Assembly (NCBI GenBank): GCA_046156035.1
Contig: JBJXEW010000050.1
Span: forward strand, 62,001-126,000
DNA: 64,000 nt
From: JAEUIX01 sp046156035
GTDB taxonomy: Bacteria > Planctomycetota > Phycisphaerae > Phycisphaerales > UBA1924
Direction of reading: 5' to 3'
Positions 16,470 to 25,603 of this stretch are shown piece after piece (the stretch's first letter is position 1; each line of letters opens with the position of its first letter). The notes under the pieces are model-generated. The model did no database searches and was not told the DNA's origin. It saw only the letters and a program-made list of their open reading frames with translations. A program made the position numbers and the translations under genes.

Positions 16470-18901
16470 GCTACGAAGCCGCAGACTTTGACTGGATGAA
16501 GTGCCAGACGGCCCGCCTTGACGAGTTGATCGCGGGGGGCCTCGCGGACGCGTGGCAAGAACCGGGCGTGGCCACGGACGACCACGCGGCGGCGGCCGCC
16601 GACTTGGCGAACCTCAAGCACGGGAAGGACTGCCACTACGACTCACCCTCCATCGGTGTCCTGTACGCCGCCGTCTATCACGGCAAGCGGCTTCAGCAGG
16701 CTGTGTCGGCTCTGTACAAGCCGCTGTCGCTTGCCGTAGCCGCAGGGAATGCGATTGACATTCTGGATGTCGGGTCGGGCACTGGTTCGACCATCTGGGC
16801 GGTTTCGCTGATTCTGCTCGGGCTGCATGCGCGGGATTGCCGTCCAGCGTCGCGGGTACGGCTCGTGGAGTGTGACGCAAGCCCGTTCATGCTGCGCCAG
16901 GCCGAGCTGCTGTGGCAGAGGTTGTGCGGGCACTTTCCCACACTGAGGGACTTCGTGGATCGGTTGCCACCGGTGTATGGGTCTTGGGACCGGATTGAAA
17001 TGCCCAACCCCCGCACTCCTTGGATCGTGGCATCGCACCTGTTGCACGCGACGGATGCCGCGACCCCTGCGATGCGGGCGGCCGGGGGCGCGATCGCCGC
17101 AACCTTGGGTAGGCTCGCCCAACGCCACGACGCAAGCCGCATCATTGCCTGGCAGGTCACGCGCGTGAAGGAAGGCGCGATGGATGGGGCCCTGAATGGA
17201 TTGCGGGTGCAGGGTTGGTGCGATGTGTCTGACAACACGTGTGGCGCTCACCTGACGGAGGAGAATGCCGGGATGCCGCGTGTCCGCGGTTTTGTGGCGA
17301 GACAACTACCAGCTGGGAGCCAGCCAAAGAACTCCGGATACTGGCGGGATTTTCCGCCGAACGTCCTGATGGTGCGACAGACTGCGCCGACCGGGCTGTT
17401 GTTCGACTACGAGCCGCTTCCTCACCACGTGTTTGACGAACAACAGGAAGAGGTTCTTTCTGGCAAGCCCAAGCACGCGCTCATCCAGGGTGCAGCGGGC
17501 TCAGGAAAAACACTGCTGCTGTCCGCGCGAATTCTCCAGTGCGTTGCCGACGCGGAGCCGGGCAGACGCCGGGACGTGCTCGTGACGGCGTTCAACAAGA
17601 GCGTCATCGCTGCCATTCGCGAATACGTGGAAAAGGGCGTGTACGGGCTCCCGCCAGTGCTCGTACAAACAGAAGATGGCGGGTGGAAGTATGAGTCTGC
17701 CTTGGTGCACATTCGTGCCAGGGTCTTCGATAATCTCCCTTGGGGGCTTCAAGCGGGGCTCAAGCCCGTTCTGAATGTGCGCGGGCGCGACCCATGCCCA
17801 TTCGCGCCGGTGGCGGAAGAGTTGTCGCGTGCGTGGAACGAGTGTATTTCTGCCGAGTTTGTAGAAGACGAGTTCGCGTTGATTGTTTACGGGCGATGTG
17901 AGTTATCGCCCGAACGCGATCGCCACGGCGTGGTGCGTCGAGGACGTGGCCATCTTCGTGAACTCTCTGCCATGCAGTGGAACGATTTGATATCAATACT
18001 CGACCGCACCTTTGGTAAGCCGGGGCCTGTGGCCTCTCCCCCCCCAACGTTTTGCCATGCACGGCTACAGTTCTTAGCCGCGCTCCGGGCTCCGAGCCAC
18101 CCATTTGCGGGGCGTTTTTCCGAGATGTTCGTTGATGAGGCGCAGGACTTCACACGCACGGACTGGCGCATCCTCGAAGCCATGGCCACAGGGAACGCCG
18201 CGTGGACCATCTGCTGGGATCGGACGCAGGCTGTGCGCACTGGCAAGACGTTCGATTCACCCACGGCCGTGGTTCCCAAACTGGGCTCAGTGGGCCGCAC
18301 CATCCTACGGCGCGGGTATCGGGTGCCGCGAACTGTGGCGCGACTGGCGAATCTGCTTACGCAACAGATTTCCGGAGGCCGGCGCGATATTGACGAAAGC
18401 GAGAGGGCGTTATTGGTGGAGCCACAGCTGCACGCGGTACCCGGTGCTCGCCCCCTGATTCTGTTTGGCAACGACACGGCCGCGCTGTGTATGGCGATCT
18501 CGGATGCAATAGCGACGATTGTGGACGTGTGCCCAGACATCCGGCATGGAAAATGGATGCTCGCGGAGTACACGACTGCCGCGCGAGGCCCTCAGGCCGC
18601 TGCCGTTGAGGAGGCAGCGAAGGGTGCTGGGCTTCCGGTGCTGCGTGCGACGACGATCCTCGCGGACAAGGGGCCCGAGTACGACCCCGTCATCTGGCTT
18701 GCGGACCTACCCATGCCTTCCGATGAGCGGTGGCGCGAGTCGCTGTTTACGATCCTGACACGTACGCGAGGCTTCTTGCTGATTGCGCACACCGCCGCGA
18801 TCGATCCGCGTGCCAAGGAGTTTCTGCGTTCGGTGTGGCAAGCTCACCCGGCACTCGTGCGGTGGTCTATGCCGGCGAAAGCGTACTGGCAGAAGGCGTA
18901 A
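16466..18901 (+). CDS. Methyltransferase fused to UvrD/Rep-like superfamily 1 helicase
   Basis: 811 residues starting at the ATG that overlaps the stop of the radical SAM gene (ATGA). Residues about 90-300 form a class I SAM-dependent methyltransferase: DILDVGSGTGSTIWAVS (glycine loop, 101-107) and LVECDASPFMLRQAELL (acidic strand 2). No NPPY is seen, so an amino-methylating DNA enzyme is unlikely. The glycine loop and partner Asp weakly recall Rsm22-type rRNA methyltransferases. From about 325 onward comes an SF1 helicase: Walker A GAAGSGKT (342-349), Walker B VDEAQDF (556-562), RGYRVPRTVARLANLL (motif IV-like), GPEYDPVIW (motif V-like) and FTILTRTRGFLLI (motif VI-like). Base use is visibly less GC-biased than in neighbours, hinting at transfer. 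I do not know this architecture. RNA or DNA repair, modification or defence are possible roles. Confidence 0.8.
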   Translation: MSYEAADFDWMKCQTARLDELIAGGLADAWQEPGVATDDHAAAAADLANLKHGKDCHYDSPSIGVLYAAVYHGKRLQQAVSALYKPLSLAVAAGNAIDILDVGSGTGSTIWAVSLILLGLHARDCRPASRVRLVECDASPFMLRQAELLWQRLCGHFPTLRDFVDRLPPVYGSWDRIEMPNPRTPWIVASHLLHATDAATPAMRAAGGAIAATLGRLAQRHDASRIIAWQVTRVKEGAMDGALNGLRVQGWCDVSDNTCGAHLTEENAGMPRVRGFVARQLPAGSQPKNSGYWRDFPPNVLMVRQTAPTGLLFDYEPLPHHVFDEQQEEVLSGKPKHALIQGAAGSGKTLLLSARILQCVADAEPGRRRDVLVTAFNKSVIAAIREYVEKGVYGLPPVLVQTEDGGWKYESALVHIRARVFDNLPWGLQAGLKPVLNVRGRDPCPFAPVAEELSRAWNECISAEFVEDEFALIVYGRCELSPERDRHGVVRRGRGHLRELSAMQWNDLISILDRTFGKPGPVASPPPTFCHARLQFLAALRAPSHPFAGRFSEMFVDEAQDFTRTDWRILEAMATGNAAWTICWDRTQAVRTGKTFDSPTAVVPKLGSVGRTILRRGYRVPRTVARLANLLTQQISGGRRDIDESERALLVEPQLHAVPGARPLILFGNDTAALCMAISDAIATIVDVCPDIRHGKWMLAEYTTAARGPQAAAVEEAAKGAGLPVLRATTILADKGPEYDPVIWLADLPMPSDERWRESLFTILTRTRGFLLIAHTAAIDPRAKEFLRSVWQAHPALVRWSMPAKAYWQKA

Positions 18902-18963
18902 TCCGGTATAGCGGGTGCCGTCTTCCGACCCTTACCGCCTCCCCGTCGGCTCGCCCCAACGCC

Positions 18964-20280
18964 TCACCCCGCTCCCCCCGCCGCGCTCCCCACCAGGTCC
19001 GCGTTGGTTGCGAAGCGTTTGAGCGCCATCAGCAGCCGCTCGACCTGCACGTGCGGGGGCATGGTGAGCAGTTGGCGGCGCAGGGCCGTCATGGTTTTGA
19101 GTTCCTGTGCATCCATCAGCAGGTGTTCTTTGCGTGTGCCGCTGGCCGCGAGGTTGATGGACGGGAAGTAGCGCTTCTCCGCGATCTTGCGGTCGAGGAT
19201 CAGTTCCATGTTGCCCGAGCCCTTGAACTCCTCGAAGATCACCTGGTCCATCGCGCTGCCCGTATCGACTAGGCAGGTGGCGATGATCGTCAGGCTTCCA
19301 GCCTCCTCGGTGTTGCGGGCGGAGCCGAAGATCTGGCGGGGCACTTCCAGGGCCTTGCTGTCGATACCGCCGGTCATGGTGCGGCCGCCCGATGCGAAGC
19401 GGCGGTGGTTGTTGAAGGCCCGCGCCAGGCGCGTGATCGAATCCAGCACGACCACGATGTGCTTGCCGGCCACCACGCCGCGCTTGCACTCGTTCATGGT
19501 CTCAACGCTGATCTGCGTGTGCTTGTCAACGGTGTTGTCGTTGGAACTGGCGATGACGCGGGCGTTGGTGCCCAGTTGTGCGAAGTACCGGCGAAAGTCC
19601 GTCACCTCCTCGGGGCGTTCATCCACCAGCAGCGCGATCAACTCCACGTCCGGGTGGTTTCGCGCAATGCCCGCGGCAATGTCCTTGAGGAGCGTGGTCT
19701 TGCCCGCCGTGGGCGGGCTCACGATGAGCGCACGCTGGCCACGCCCGATCGGGCAGAAGAGATCGATGAGCCGGCACGAATCGGAGCACCCGCGATGCTC
19801 CAGCGTGAGGCGCGGCTGCGGGTCGATGCTCGTCAGGTCCTCAAACGGGCGCGCGGGCGGGCCGGCTGGTTGTGACGCACGATCGTGGTCGCGGCCACCG
19901 TTCCACGCACTTCCACCACCACCACGCGCGCCACCAGTTGGCCCCCCACTTCCCTCGCGGCTCGCCGCGGCGGGCGGCTGTCCGTTCGCGTGCGCCGGGG
20001 CACCCGCATCTGGCGGAGGCGGCCAAGGCATTTGCTGCTGAGGGCTGGGCTGCGGAGAACTGGATTGCTGCGGGGCTTGCACGGGCAGTGGCGCGGGTGC
20101 CGCGTGTACATCGCGCGGATTCCCGCCGGGCGGGCCAGCGCCCCAACCCCACGCGGCGGTCGCGCCGCCTTGTGGCTGCTGGCCACCGGGAGGTGCAAAC
20201 CCACCACCCCCGCCGGCACTACCCCCGCCAGCACCAGCGCTGCCACCACCTCCGCCTCGTCTTCGTCCTCTGCGTCCCAA
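18964..20280 (-). CDS. rho: Transcription termination factor Rho with a low-complexity N-terminus
   Basis: 438 residues from TTG, six bases after the RNase E/G stop, with GAGGAG overlapping that stop. The ATPase core is intact: PIGRGQRALIVSPPTAGKTT (Walker A), VVLDSITRLARAFN (Walker B region), and the Q- and R-loop region EEFKGSGNMELILDRKIAEKRYFP. Before it, the usual N-terminal helix bundle and cold-shock-like primary RNA-binding domain are not seen. Instead about 140 residues rich in Gly, Pro, Ala, Gln and Arg begin with MGRRGRRRGGGGG. The protein goes directly from this tail to FEDLTSIDPQPRLTLE. RNA engagement may rely on the Arg/Gly tail. Co-transcription with RNase E/G suggests joint action in RNA termination and decay. 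Confidence 0.9.
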   Translation of the reverse strand: MGRRGRRRGGGGGSAGAGGGSAGGGGGFAPPGGQQPQGGATAAWGWGAGPPGGNPRDVHAAPAPLPVQAPQQSSSPQPSPQQQMPWPPPPDAGAPAHANGQPPAAASREGSGGPTGGARGGGGSAWNGGRDHDRASQPAGPPARPFEDLTSIDPQPRLTLEHRGCSDSCRLIDLFCPIGRGQRALIVSPPTAGKTTLLKDIAAGIARNHPDVELIALLVDERPEEVTDFRRYFAQLGTNARVIASSNDNTVDKHTQISVETMNECKRGVVAGKHIVVVLDSITRLARAFNNHRRFASGGRTMTGGIDSKALEVPRQIFGSARNTEEAGSLTIIATCLVDTGSAMDQVIFEEFKGSGNMELILDRKIAEKRYFPSINLAASGTRKEHLLMDAQELKTMTALRRQLLTMPPHVQVERLLMALKRFATNADLVGSAAGGAG

Positions 20281-20286
20281 GTGCTC

Positions 20287-23200
20287 TTACTCCTCGCGCC
20301 CGCCGCCCTTGTGCTCGCCGGGCTTGAGTTTGCGGATGAACCCGTACAGTTTTCGGAACGCTGGCTTGACTGTTTTCGCCGGTGCTGACGCGGGCGGCGC
20401 TGCCGGAGCGGGTGCGCTGGGCACCGGGCTGGCCGCAGGGCGAGGTGCTGGCGCTGCCGGCGCTGCTTGCACCGCATCATTCCTGCCGCCTCCATCTCTT
20501 CCGCCATCGCGCCCGCCGCCACCACCGCCCCCCCCACCACGTCCGCCGCGGCCCCTGCCGCGGCCACGCCGACGCCGGGCGCCGCCCTCTTCGTTGTTGC
20601 CGTCGCTTGCGCCCTCGACCGGGCCATTGCCAGCGTAAGAATCCACACCGCCCGGCGCGGCACTGCGTGCCGGCTCAAAGGCACCGCCACCACTGCCCGG
20701 CATGCTGAGGTTCATGGGTGGTGGGGCTGTGTGGGGCGGGCCCGAATCATCGCCACCCCCGTGGTCGCCAAGGTTGCCGACACGGTTGCGGTCGCCATGC
20801 GGATACGCGGTCGCGTCTGGCGCAGGGCCGCCGGGTTGCTGCGAGAGAGCCTCTGCGCGGAACGCGCCGGCCAGACCAGCAAACCGCTGGCTCTGCCCCT
20901 GCCCCCCTTGGCCGCCGCGCCCACCTTGCCCGCCCGGGCCACCGCCCGAACGCCCGCCCCCGCGCTGGTCGCTGTGTGCTCGCGGCCCCGCGTGGTCGGC
21001 ATGGTCTGGGGCTGCGGACGGTCCGCCCGGCCCCGCGCCCAGTGGCTGGTTGCGGTCTGGCCCGTCGAATGAATCGCCGCGGCCGCGCCCGCCGCGCCTG
21101 CGCCTGCGGCGCCGCCCGCCGGGCCCCCCCGACCCGGCGCGGTCATCGCCATAGCCCTGCTCAGAACCGTTCATTCCGGGGTCAACGCCCGGTGTTTTCG
21201 CGCCCAGACCCGCGCCGTCGGCATATTGCGGCGGCACCGGCATGTTTGCTTCGTAACTGCCGCCGCTGGGCGTGTTGACCATCTCCAGCACCTGGGTGTG
21301 GCGCTGCCGCCCCCCGCGAGGTTGTGGGGCGGGTGCAGCGCCGTGGCCTGCGGGCTCGTTGCCCGGCCCGCCACCGCTGTTGGGTGCGAGCGGCGCACCG
21401 GTCCGTCCGCCTGCCGCCGCGGGCTCGCGCCGCCCGTCGCGTGGGCCGTCATCGCGCCCTCGGCCGCGACCGCCACCCGTTCCGCTCGCTGCGCCGCCGC
21501 TCCCACCCCGCCGGCCGCGCTTGCTGCGCCCGCCGCGGCCACCCTGGCCGAAGTTGGGCGCATCGTCATCGGTGGGCAGCGCGGAGGGATCGACCTCGAT
21601 CGGGTGTGCATCGGTCGCGTCCAGATCGGCCTCGTCGGTGCGCTCGTCCGCGTCCGGGTCGCTGCCTTCACGGGCGAGGTCCGCCGAATAACCCTCATCC
21701 GCCTCCGGCGTCTCGGCCTCGGCGATCGCCTCGTCCAGGCCCGGCTCGGTGTACGCGACGAGTTGACTCTCGCTCACGCGAGGCTTGGGCAGTCGCTCAA
21801 GTTCGATATCGGCCCCCTGCTCGTCGTACGCGTAGATCGTGTACCGGTCGGGCTGGATCGCATCGCTCAGCCGCACCGCCACGGCCTTGGCGAAGAACTT
21901 TTCCAGACGTGCCAGGCCCTTGCGCCGCGAGGTGAGCAACTCGCTGCCCACACGCGCGTGCACCACCAACTCCACGCGCCGCACCTTTTCATGGTCGAGC
22001 ACGGCGGCGAGTTCGCGGATCGCGTCCGCGGCGACCGAATCGGGCTTCTGCACCAGGCCCCGGCCGTGGCAGTGCTGGCAGGTGTGGAAGTGGATGCTCT
22101 CGTGGCTGCCGCGCATGCGCTGGCGCGTCATCTCGAGGATGCCGAACTCGGAGATCGGCATGATGGTGGAGCGTGCGCGGTCGGCCTTCAGGATTTCGTC
22201 GAACTTACCCTCCACCTCCTTGCGGTGCTTGGCCAGGCGCATGTCGATGAGGTCGTTGATGACGATGCCGCCCATGTCGCGCAGGCGGAGTTGACGGCAG
22301 ATCTCGTCGGCCGCTTCCAGGTTCGTGTGCAGGGCGTTGGTCTCACTGTCGCCCGCGGCCCGGCTCTTGCCGCTGTTGACGTCGATGGCGACCAATGCCT
22401 CGGTCTCGTCGATCACCAGGCGCCCGCCGCTGGGCAGGGGCACCTCGCGGGCGTACATGGTCCGGATCTGCTGCTCCACGCCCAGGGCGTGGAAGATGGG
22501 CGTGCGGCCGGTGAAGTGGATGAGTTTCGTCACGGTGCGCGGGGCCACGATCTTCATGAACCGGGCGGCGCGCTTCACCGCCGACTCGTGGTCGATGATG
22601 ATGGATTCGGTCTCGGCCGTGACCATGTCTCTCAGGGCCCGCACGAGCAGGTCGCTCTCGGAATAGAGCAGGCGCGGGCGGGAGCCCACGGTGCGCTTGC
22701 GCTCCATGTCCTTCTGCAACCGCATCAGATACGCCAGGTCGCGCTTCAGTTCGGTCTTGGTGCGTTCCATCCCCGCCGTGCGGAGGATGAAGCCGAAGCC
22801 GTCGGGCAGGTCCAACTGGTCGAGGATGGCCTTCATCTTCTTGCGAAGGTCCTCGTCCTCCACCTTGCGGGAGACGCCGACGCGGTCCATCTGCGGCATC
22901 ATCACCAGGTAGCGCCCGGGGATGCTCAGGTAACTCGTGAGCGTGGGGCCCTTGCTGCCCACGCCCTCCTTGAGCACCTGCACGATGATCTCCTGCCCGC
23001 GCTTCAGGCACTCCTGGATCGGTGGCCGCTCGCGCCGGGGCGTCTTCTTGCCCACGCGCTCTGTGGCATCGCTGTCGCCGGGAAAGTAGCGCGGATGCAG
23101 GTCGGAGACGTGCAGGAACCCGCCAGCGCTCAGGCCGAAGTCGACGAACGCCGCGGAGATCGCAGGCTCCACGTTCGTGACGCGACCCACATAGATGTTG

Positions 23201-23325
23201 CCGACGTGCGAGACGTTGTCGGCCCGCTCGGAGTGAAACTCGTCGAGTTTGCCGTCCATCATGACGGCGACGCGGCACTCCTCGCCGGGGAGATAGTTGA
23301 TGATCAGTTGATGCTTGCTGGACAT
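20287..23325 (-). CDS. rne: Ribonuclease E/G family endoribonuclease
   Basis: 1012 residues. The N-terminal half is the catalytic region: an S1 domain (about 35-125) with VGNIYVGRVTNVEPAISAAF, the 5'-sensor and RNase H-like parts, and the DNase I-like active site with metal ligands in VAIDVNSG and NDLIDM. CQHCHGRG is the zinc-link motif that joins dimers. After about residue 530 the protein is disordered and rich in Gly, Arg, Pro and Asp, with RGG-type blocks (GRGRGRGGRGGGG). This is the sort of tail that recruits degradosome partners or RNA. It is the first gene of an operon with rho. RNase G lacks such a tail, so the E-type name is preferred, but the tail shares no visible microdomains with E. 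coli RNase E. Confidence 0.9.
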   Translation of the reverse strand: MSSKHQLIINYLPGEECRVAVMMDGKLDEFHSERADNVSHVGNIYVGRVTNVEPAISAAFVDFGLSAGGFLHVSDLHPRYFPGDSDATERVGKKTPRRERPPIQECLKRGQEIIVQVLKEGVGSKGPTLTSYLSIPGRYLVMMPQMDRVGVSRKVEDEDLRKKMKAILDQLDLPDGFGFILRTAGMERTKTELKRDLAYLMRLQKDMERKRTVGSRPRLLYSESDLLVRALRDMVTAETESIIIDHESAVKRAARFMKIVAPRTVTKLIHFTGRTPIFHALGVEQQIRTMYAREVPLPSGGRLVIDETEALVAIDVNSGKSRAAGDSETNALHTNLEAADEICRQLRLRDMGGIVINDLIDMRLAKHRKEVEGKFDEILKADRARSTIMPISEFGILEMTRQRMRGSHESIHFHTCQHCHGRGLVQKPDSVAADAIRELAAVLDHEKVRRVELVVHARVGSELLTSRRKGLARLEKFFAKAVAVRLSDAIQPDRYTIYAYDEQGADIELERLPKPRVSESQLVAYTEPGLDEAIAEAETPEADEGYSADLAREGSDPDADERTDEADLDATDAHPIEVDPSALPTDDDAPNFGQGGRGGRSKRGRRGGSGGAASGTGGGRGRGRDDGPRDGRREPAAAGGRTGAPLAPNSGGGPGNEPAGHGAAPAPQPRGGRQRHTQVLEMVNTPSGGSYEANMPVPPQYADGAGLGAKTPGVDPGMNGSEQGYGDDRAGSGGPGGRRRRRRRGGRGRGDSFDGPDRNQPLGAGPGGPSAAPDHADHAGPRAHSDQRGGGRSGGGPGGQGGRGGQGGQGQSQRFAGLAGAFRAEALSQQPGGPAPDATAYPHGDRNRVGNLGDHGGGDDSGPPHTAPPPMNLSMPGSGGGAFEPARSAAPGGVDSYAGNGPVEGASDGNNEEGGARRRRGRGRGRGGRGGGGGGGGGRDGGRDGGGRNDAVQAAPAAPAPRPAASPVPSAPAPAAPPASAPAKTVKPAFRKLYGFIRKLKPGEHKGGGREE

Positions 23326-23738
23326 GGGTGCTTTCGAATCTGGCGCCCGCGTCGACGAAGGTCGGGGGTGCCCTGGGTTGCGGTGCCGCGCCCTGCGGTC
23401 GGGCTGGGTGGTGCCGTGCGAGCAACCGAAGGATCAATCCGTGCCGGTCGCGCCACGACGTGCGCGGCGAGAGCGTGCGGATCATGCTTGCGGGCGTGCG
23501 GAAACGGAGGCGGAGACGCGGGGCACGTTTGGGCCCCGGGGCGGGCCGAACTCGGCCCGTCAACATCTCCGCACGCGGCGAGCCTTGAAGGCTCTCCGGT
23601 CCGACCCGCTCGCCACGGGGTCGCTGCGCGGCACACGCCCCATTGGGCGGCGCCGAAAAGTCTTGGCCCAAGGTTTTTCGCCCGCACGCCTCAGCACGCC
23701 CGCCCACAGTGGGCCGGCTAATAGCGAGGCTTCCCGGG
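23326..23738. other. Intergenic region upstream of rne
   Basis: About 410 bases between ptsI and rne. I see no gene. It must hold the rne-rho promoter and a leader. A 7-bp hairpin (CGGGCCG, loop AACT, CGGCCCG) lies at 23542-23559. No T-run marks a terminator for ptsI, whose stop is at the left... on the minus strand its transcript ends into this region. Confidence 0.4.
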
Positions 23739-25505
23739 CTAGTCCTCGGCGGAACGTCCGCCAGAGGCCTCGGGGATGATTTTCCTTGTCGCGTCCCGCA
23801 GATACGCGGTGACGGCAACGTCGGAATCGATGCTGGCAGCCTTTCGGGCCACCCGCTCGCAATGGTCTATCGACACGCTGCGGACCAACCTTTTGAGGCC
23901 CGGCAACGAACTTCCTGTCGCGGAGAGGCTACGCAGGCCCAGCCCCAATAGCAACAGGGCGTGTTCGGCCTCCCCGGCCGATTCCCCGCAGCAACTCACC
24001 GGAATTTTGCTCAGCCGGGCCGCATGGATGGTCCGGTCAATCAGGAACGTCACCGCGGGGTGGTGCGGGTTGAACAGGTCCGCCACGCTCTGGTTGGTCC
24101 GGTCCACTGCCAGCGTGTACTGCACGAGGTCGTTGGTGCCGATGCTGAAAAAATCGACCTGCTGCGCGAACTGCTCGGCCAGGATCGCCGCGGAGGGCAC
24201 CTCCACCATCATCCCCACCTTCACGTGCGGATCGTGCGCGATCCCGTGTTCCGCCAAATCCTCGGCCACGTCGTTGAGCAGGAACTTGGCACGCCGGAAC
24301 TCGTCGTGCGTGGTGATGAGCGGGAACATCACCTTCACCGTGCCCGGCGCGATCGCCGCGGCACGCAGAATCGCCCGCAACTGCCGCCGGAACATGTCGA
24401 GGTTCTGAAGGCAATAGCGGATGGAGCGCAGGCCGAGGAAGGGGTTGCGCTCAGGGTCGTCGGCACGGTCCTGGGTGTACTTGTCGGCGCCCAGGTCCAG
24501 CGTGCGGATCGTGAGCGACCGCCCTTCGAGCAGCCGCACGCACTCCGAGTAGGCGTGGTAATGGTCATCTTCCGTGGGCTCAAAGTCGCTCGCCAGGTAC
24601 AGAAACTCCGTCCGGTACAAGCCGATGCCCACGCCGCCCGACGCGATGACGCCGGGGATCTCCTCGGGAAACTCGATGTTGCCCAGCAGTTCGATCGCTG
24701 TCCCGTCCAGCGTGACGGTCGGCAGTTGGGCCAGTTCGTTCAGGCTCAGCCGGTAGAGCACCTGCTGCTCCAGCCGTCGCTGGTAGCGTTTCAGGTGGAC
24801 CTCATCCGGGTCGAGGATCACCAGCCCCTCGTCGCCATCGACGATCACCGTCGTGCCGTCGCTGGCCGTGTCCGCCGCTTTGGCGCACCCGACCACGGCG
24901 GGGATGCCCAAGGCCCGCGCGAAGATGCCCGTGTGCCCCGTGCGCCCGCCGGCCTCGGTCACAAAGCCCAGCACGTGGCTCCGGTTGAACGCCGCGGCTT
25001 GCGAGGGCGTCAAATCCCGTGCAAACACGACGGCCCGGTGCTTGAGCGCCGAGAGTCGCGATGAATGCTCGCCGATCAGGTGCCGCAGCACGCGGGCCGA
25101 GAGGTCGTGGACATCGTCCACCTTCGTGCGAAAGGCCGCGTCGCTCATCGCGGCGAAGCGGTCCACCAGCGTGGCGAAGCCCGTCCACGCGGCAAACTCC
25201 GCCGTCACCGCCTCACGTTCGATGAGGTCGTGCATGGGCTTGGTGAGGGCCCGATCTGCCAGCATGCCCAGGTGGAAGGCGAAGATCTTCGCCGCCTCCT
25301 CGCCCAGTTCCACGGCCGTGCGCTGCCGCACCGCGGCGAGTTCGGTGATGGAGGCTGAGAGGGCCGCGTCAAGGCGCGTGTGCTCTTCCTGCACGCGGGC
25401 GACGGGCACCGTGCGGCGCGCGATGCGCCGCCGCTCGTTCTCCAGCACGAACACCTCGCCCACGACGATGCCCGGCGAGACCGCGATTCCCTTGAGCACT
25501 TCCAT
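23739..25505 (-). CDS. ptsI: Phosphoenolpyruvate-protein phosphotransferase (PTS enzyme I)
   Basis: 588 residues, the usual enzyme I length (about 575), without the GAF domain of PtsP. The N-terminal domain carries the phospho-His in GGRTGHTGIFARALGIPAVVG; the TSHTAI consensus is altered to TGHTGI but the His is kept. The PEP-binding barrel has GIGLYRTEFLYL, GLRSIRYCL, KVMFPLI, KVGMMVEVPSAA, FFSIGTNDLVQYTLAVDR and the active Cys in SCCGESAGE. The enzyme passes phosphate from PEP to HPr. No HPr or HPr kinase gene is next to it, so it may serve regulation rather than sugar uptake. ATG chosen at MEVLKGIAVSPG. Confidence 0.92.
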   Translation of the reverse strand: MEVLKGIAVSPGIVVGEVFVLENERRRIARRTVPVARVQEEHTRLDAALSASITELAAVRQRTAVELGEEAAKIFAFHLGMLADRALTKPMHDLIEREAVTAEFAAWTGFATLVDRFAAMSDAAFRTKVDDVHDLSARVLRHLIGEHSSRLSALKHRAVVFARDLTPSQAAAFNRSHVLGFVTEAGGRTGHTGIFARALGIPAVVGCAKAADTASDGTTVIVDGDEGLVILDPDEVHLKRYQRRLEQQVLYRLSLNELAQLPTVTLDGTAIELLGNIEFPEEIPGVIASGGVGIGLYRTEFLYLASDFEPTEDDHYHAYSECVRLLEGRSLTIRTLDLGADKYTQDRADDPERNPFLGLRSIRYCLQNLDMFRRQLRAILRAAAIAPGTVKVMFPLITTHDEFRRAKFLLNDVAEDLAEHGIAHDPHVKVGMMVEVPSAAILAEQFAQQVDFFSIGTNDLVQYTLAVDRTNQSVADLFNPHHPAVTFLIDRTIHAARLSKIPVSCCGESAGEAEHALLLLGLGLRSLSATGSSLPGLKRLVRSVSIDHCERVARKAASIDSDVAVTAYLRDATRKIIPEASGGRSAED

Positions 25506-25603
25506 CGCGGGGCGATGGTAGCGACAGGAGGTGGCCTAACGAGGCCCCGGGCTCGCTCGCCCGGGCTCGGCCCTCATGCCCCCACTTCTTGCCTGGCTCA
25601 CCG

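Noticed and set aside
21226..23721. An 831-codon plus-strand open frame opposite rne
   Set aside because: Low-complexity Val/Ala/Arg/Leu-rich translation; the minus strand carries full RNase E/G motifs.
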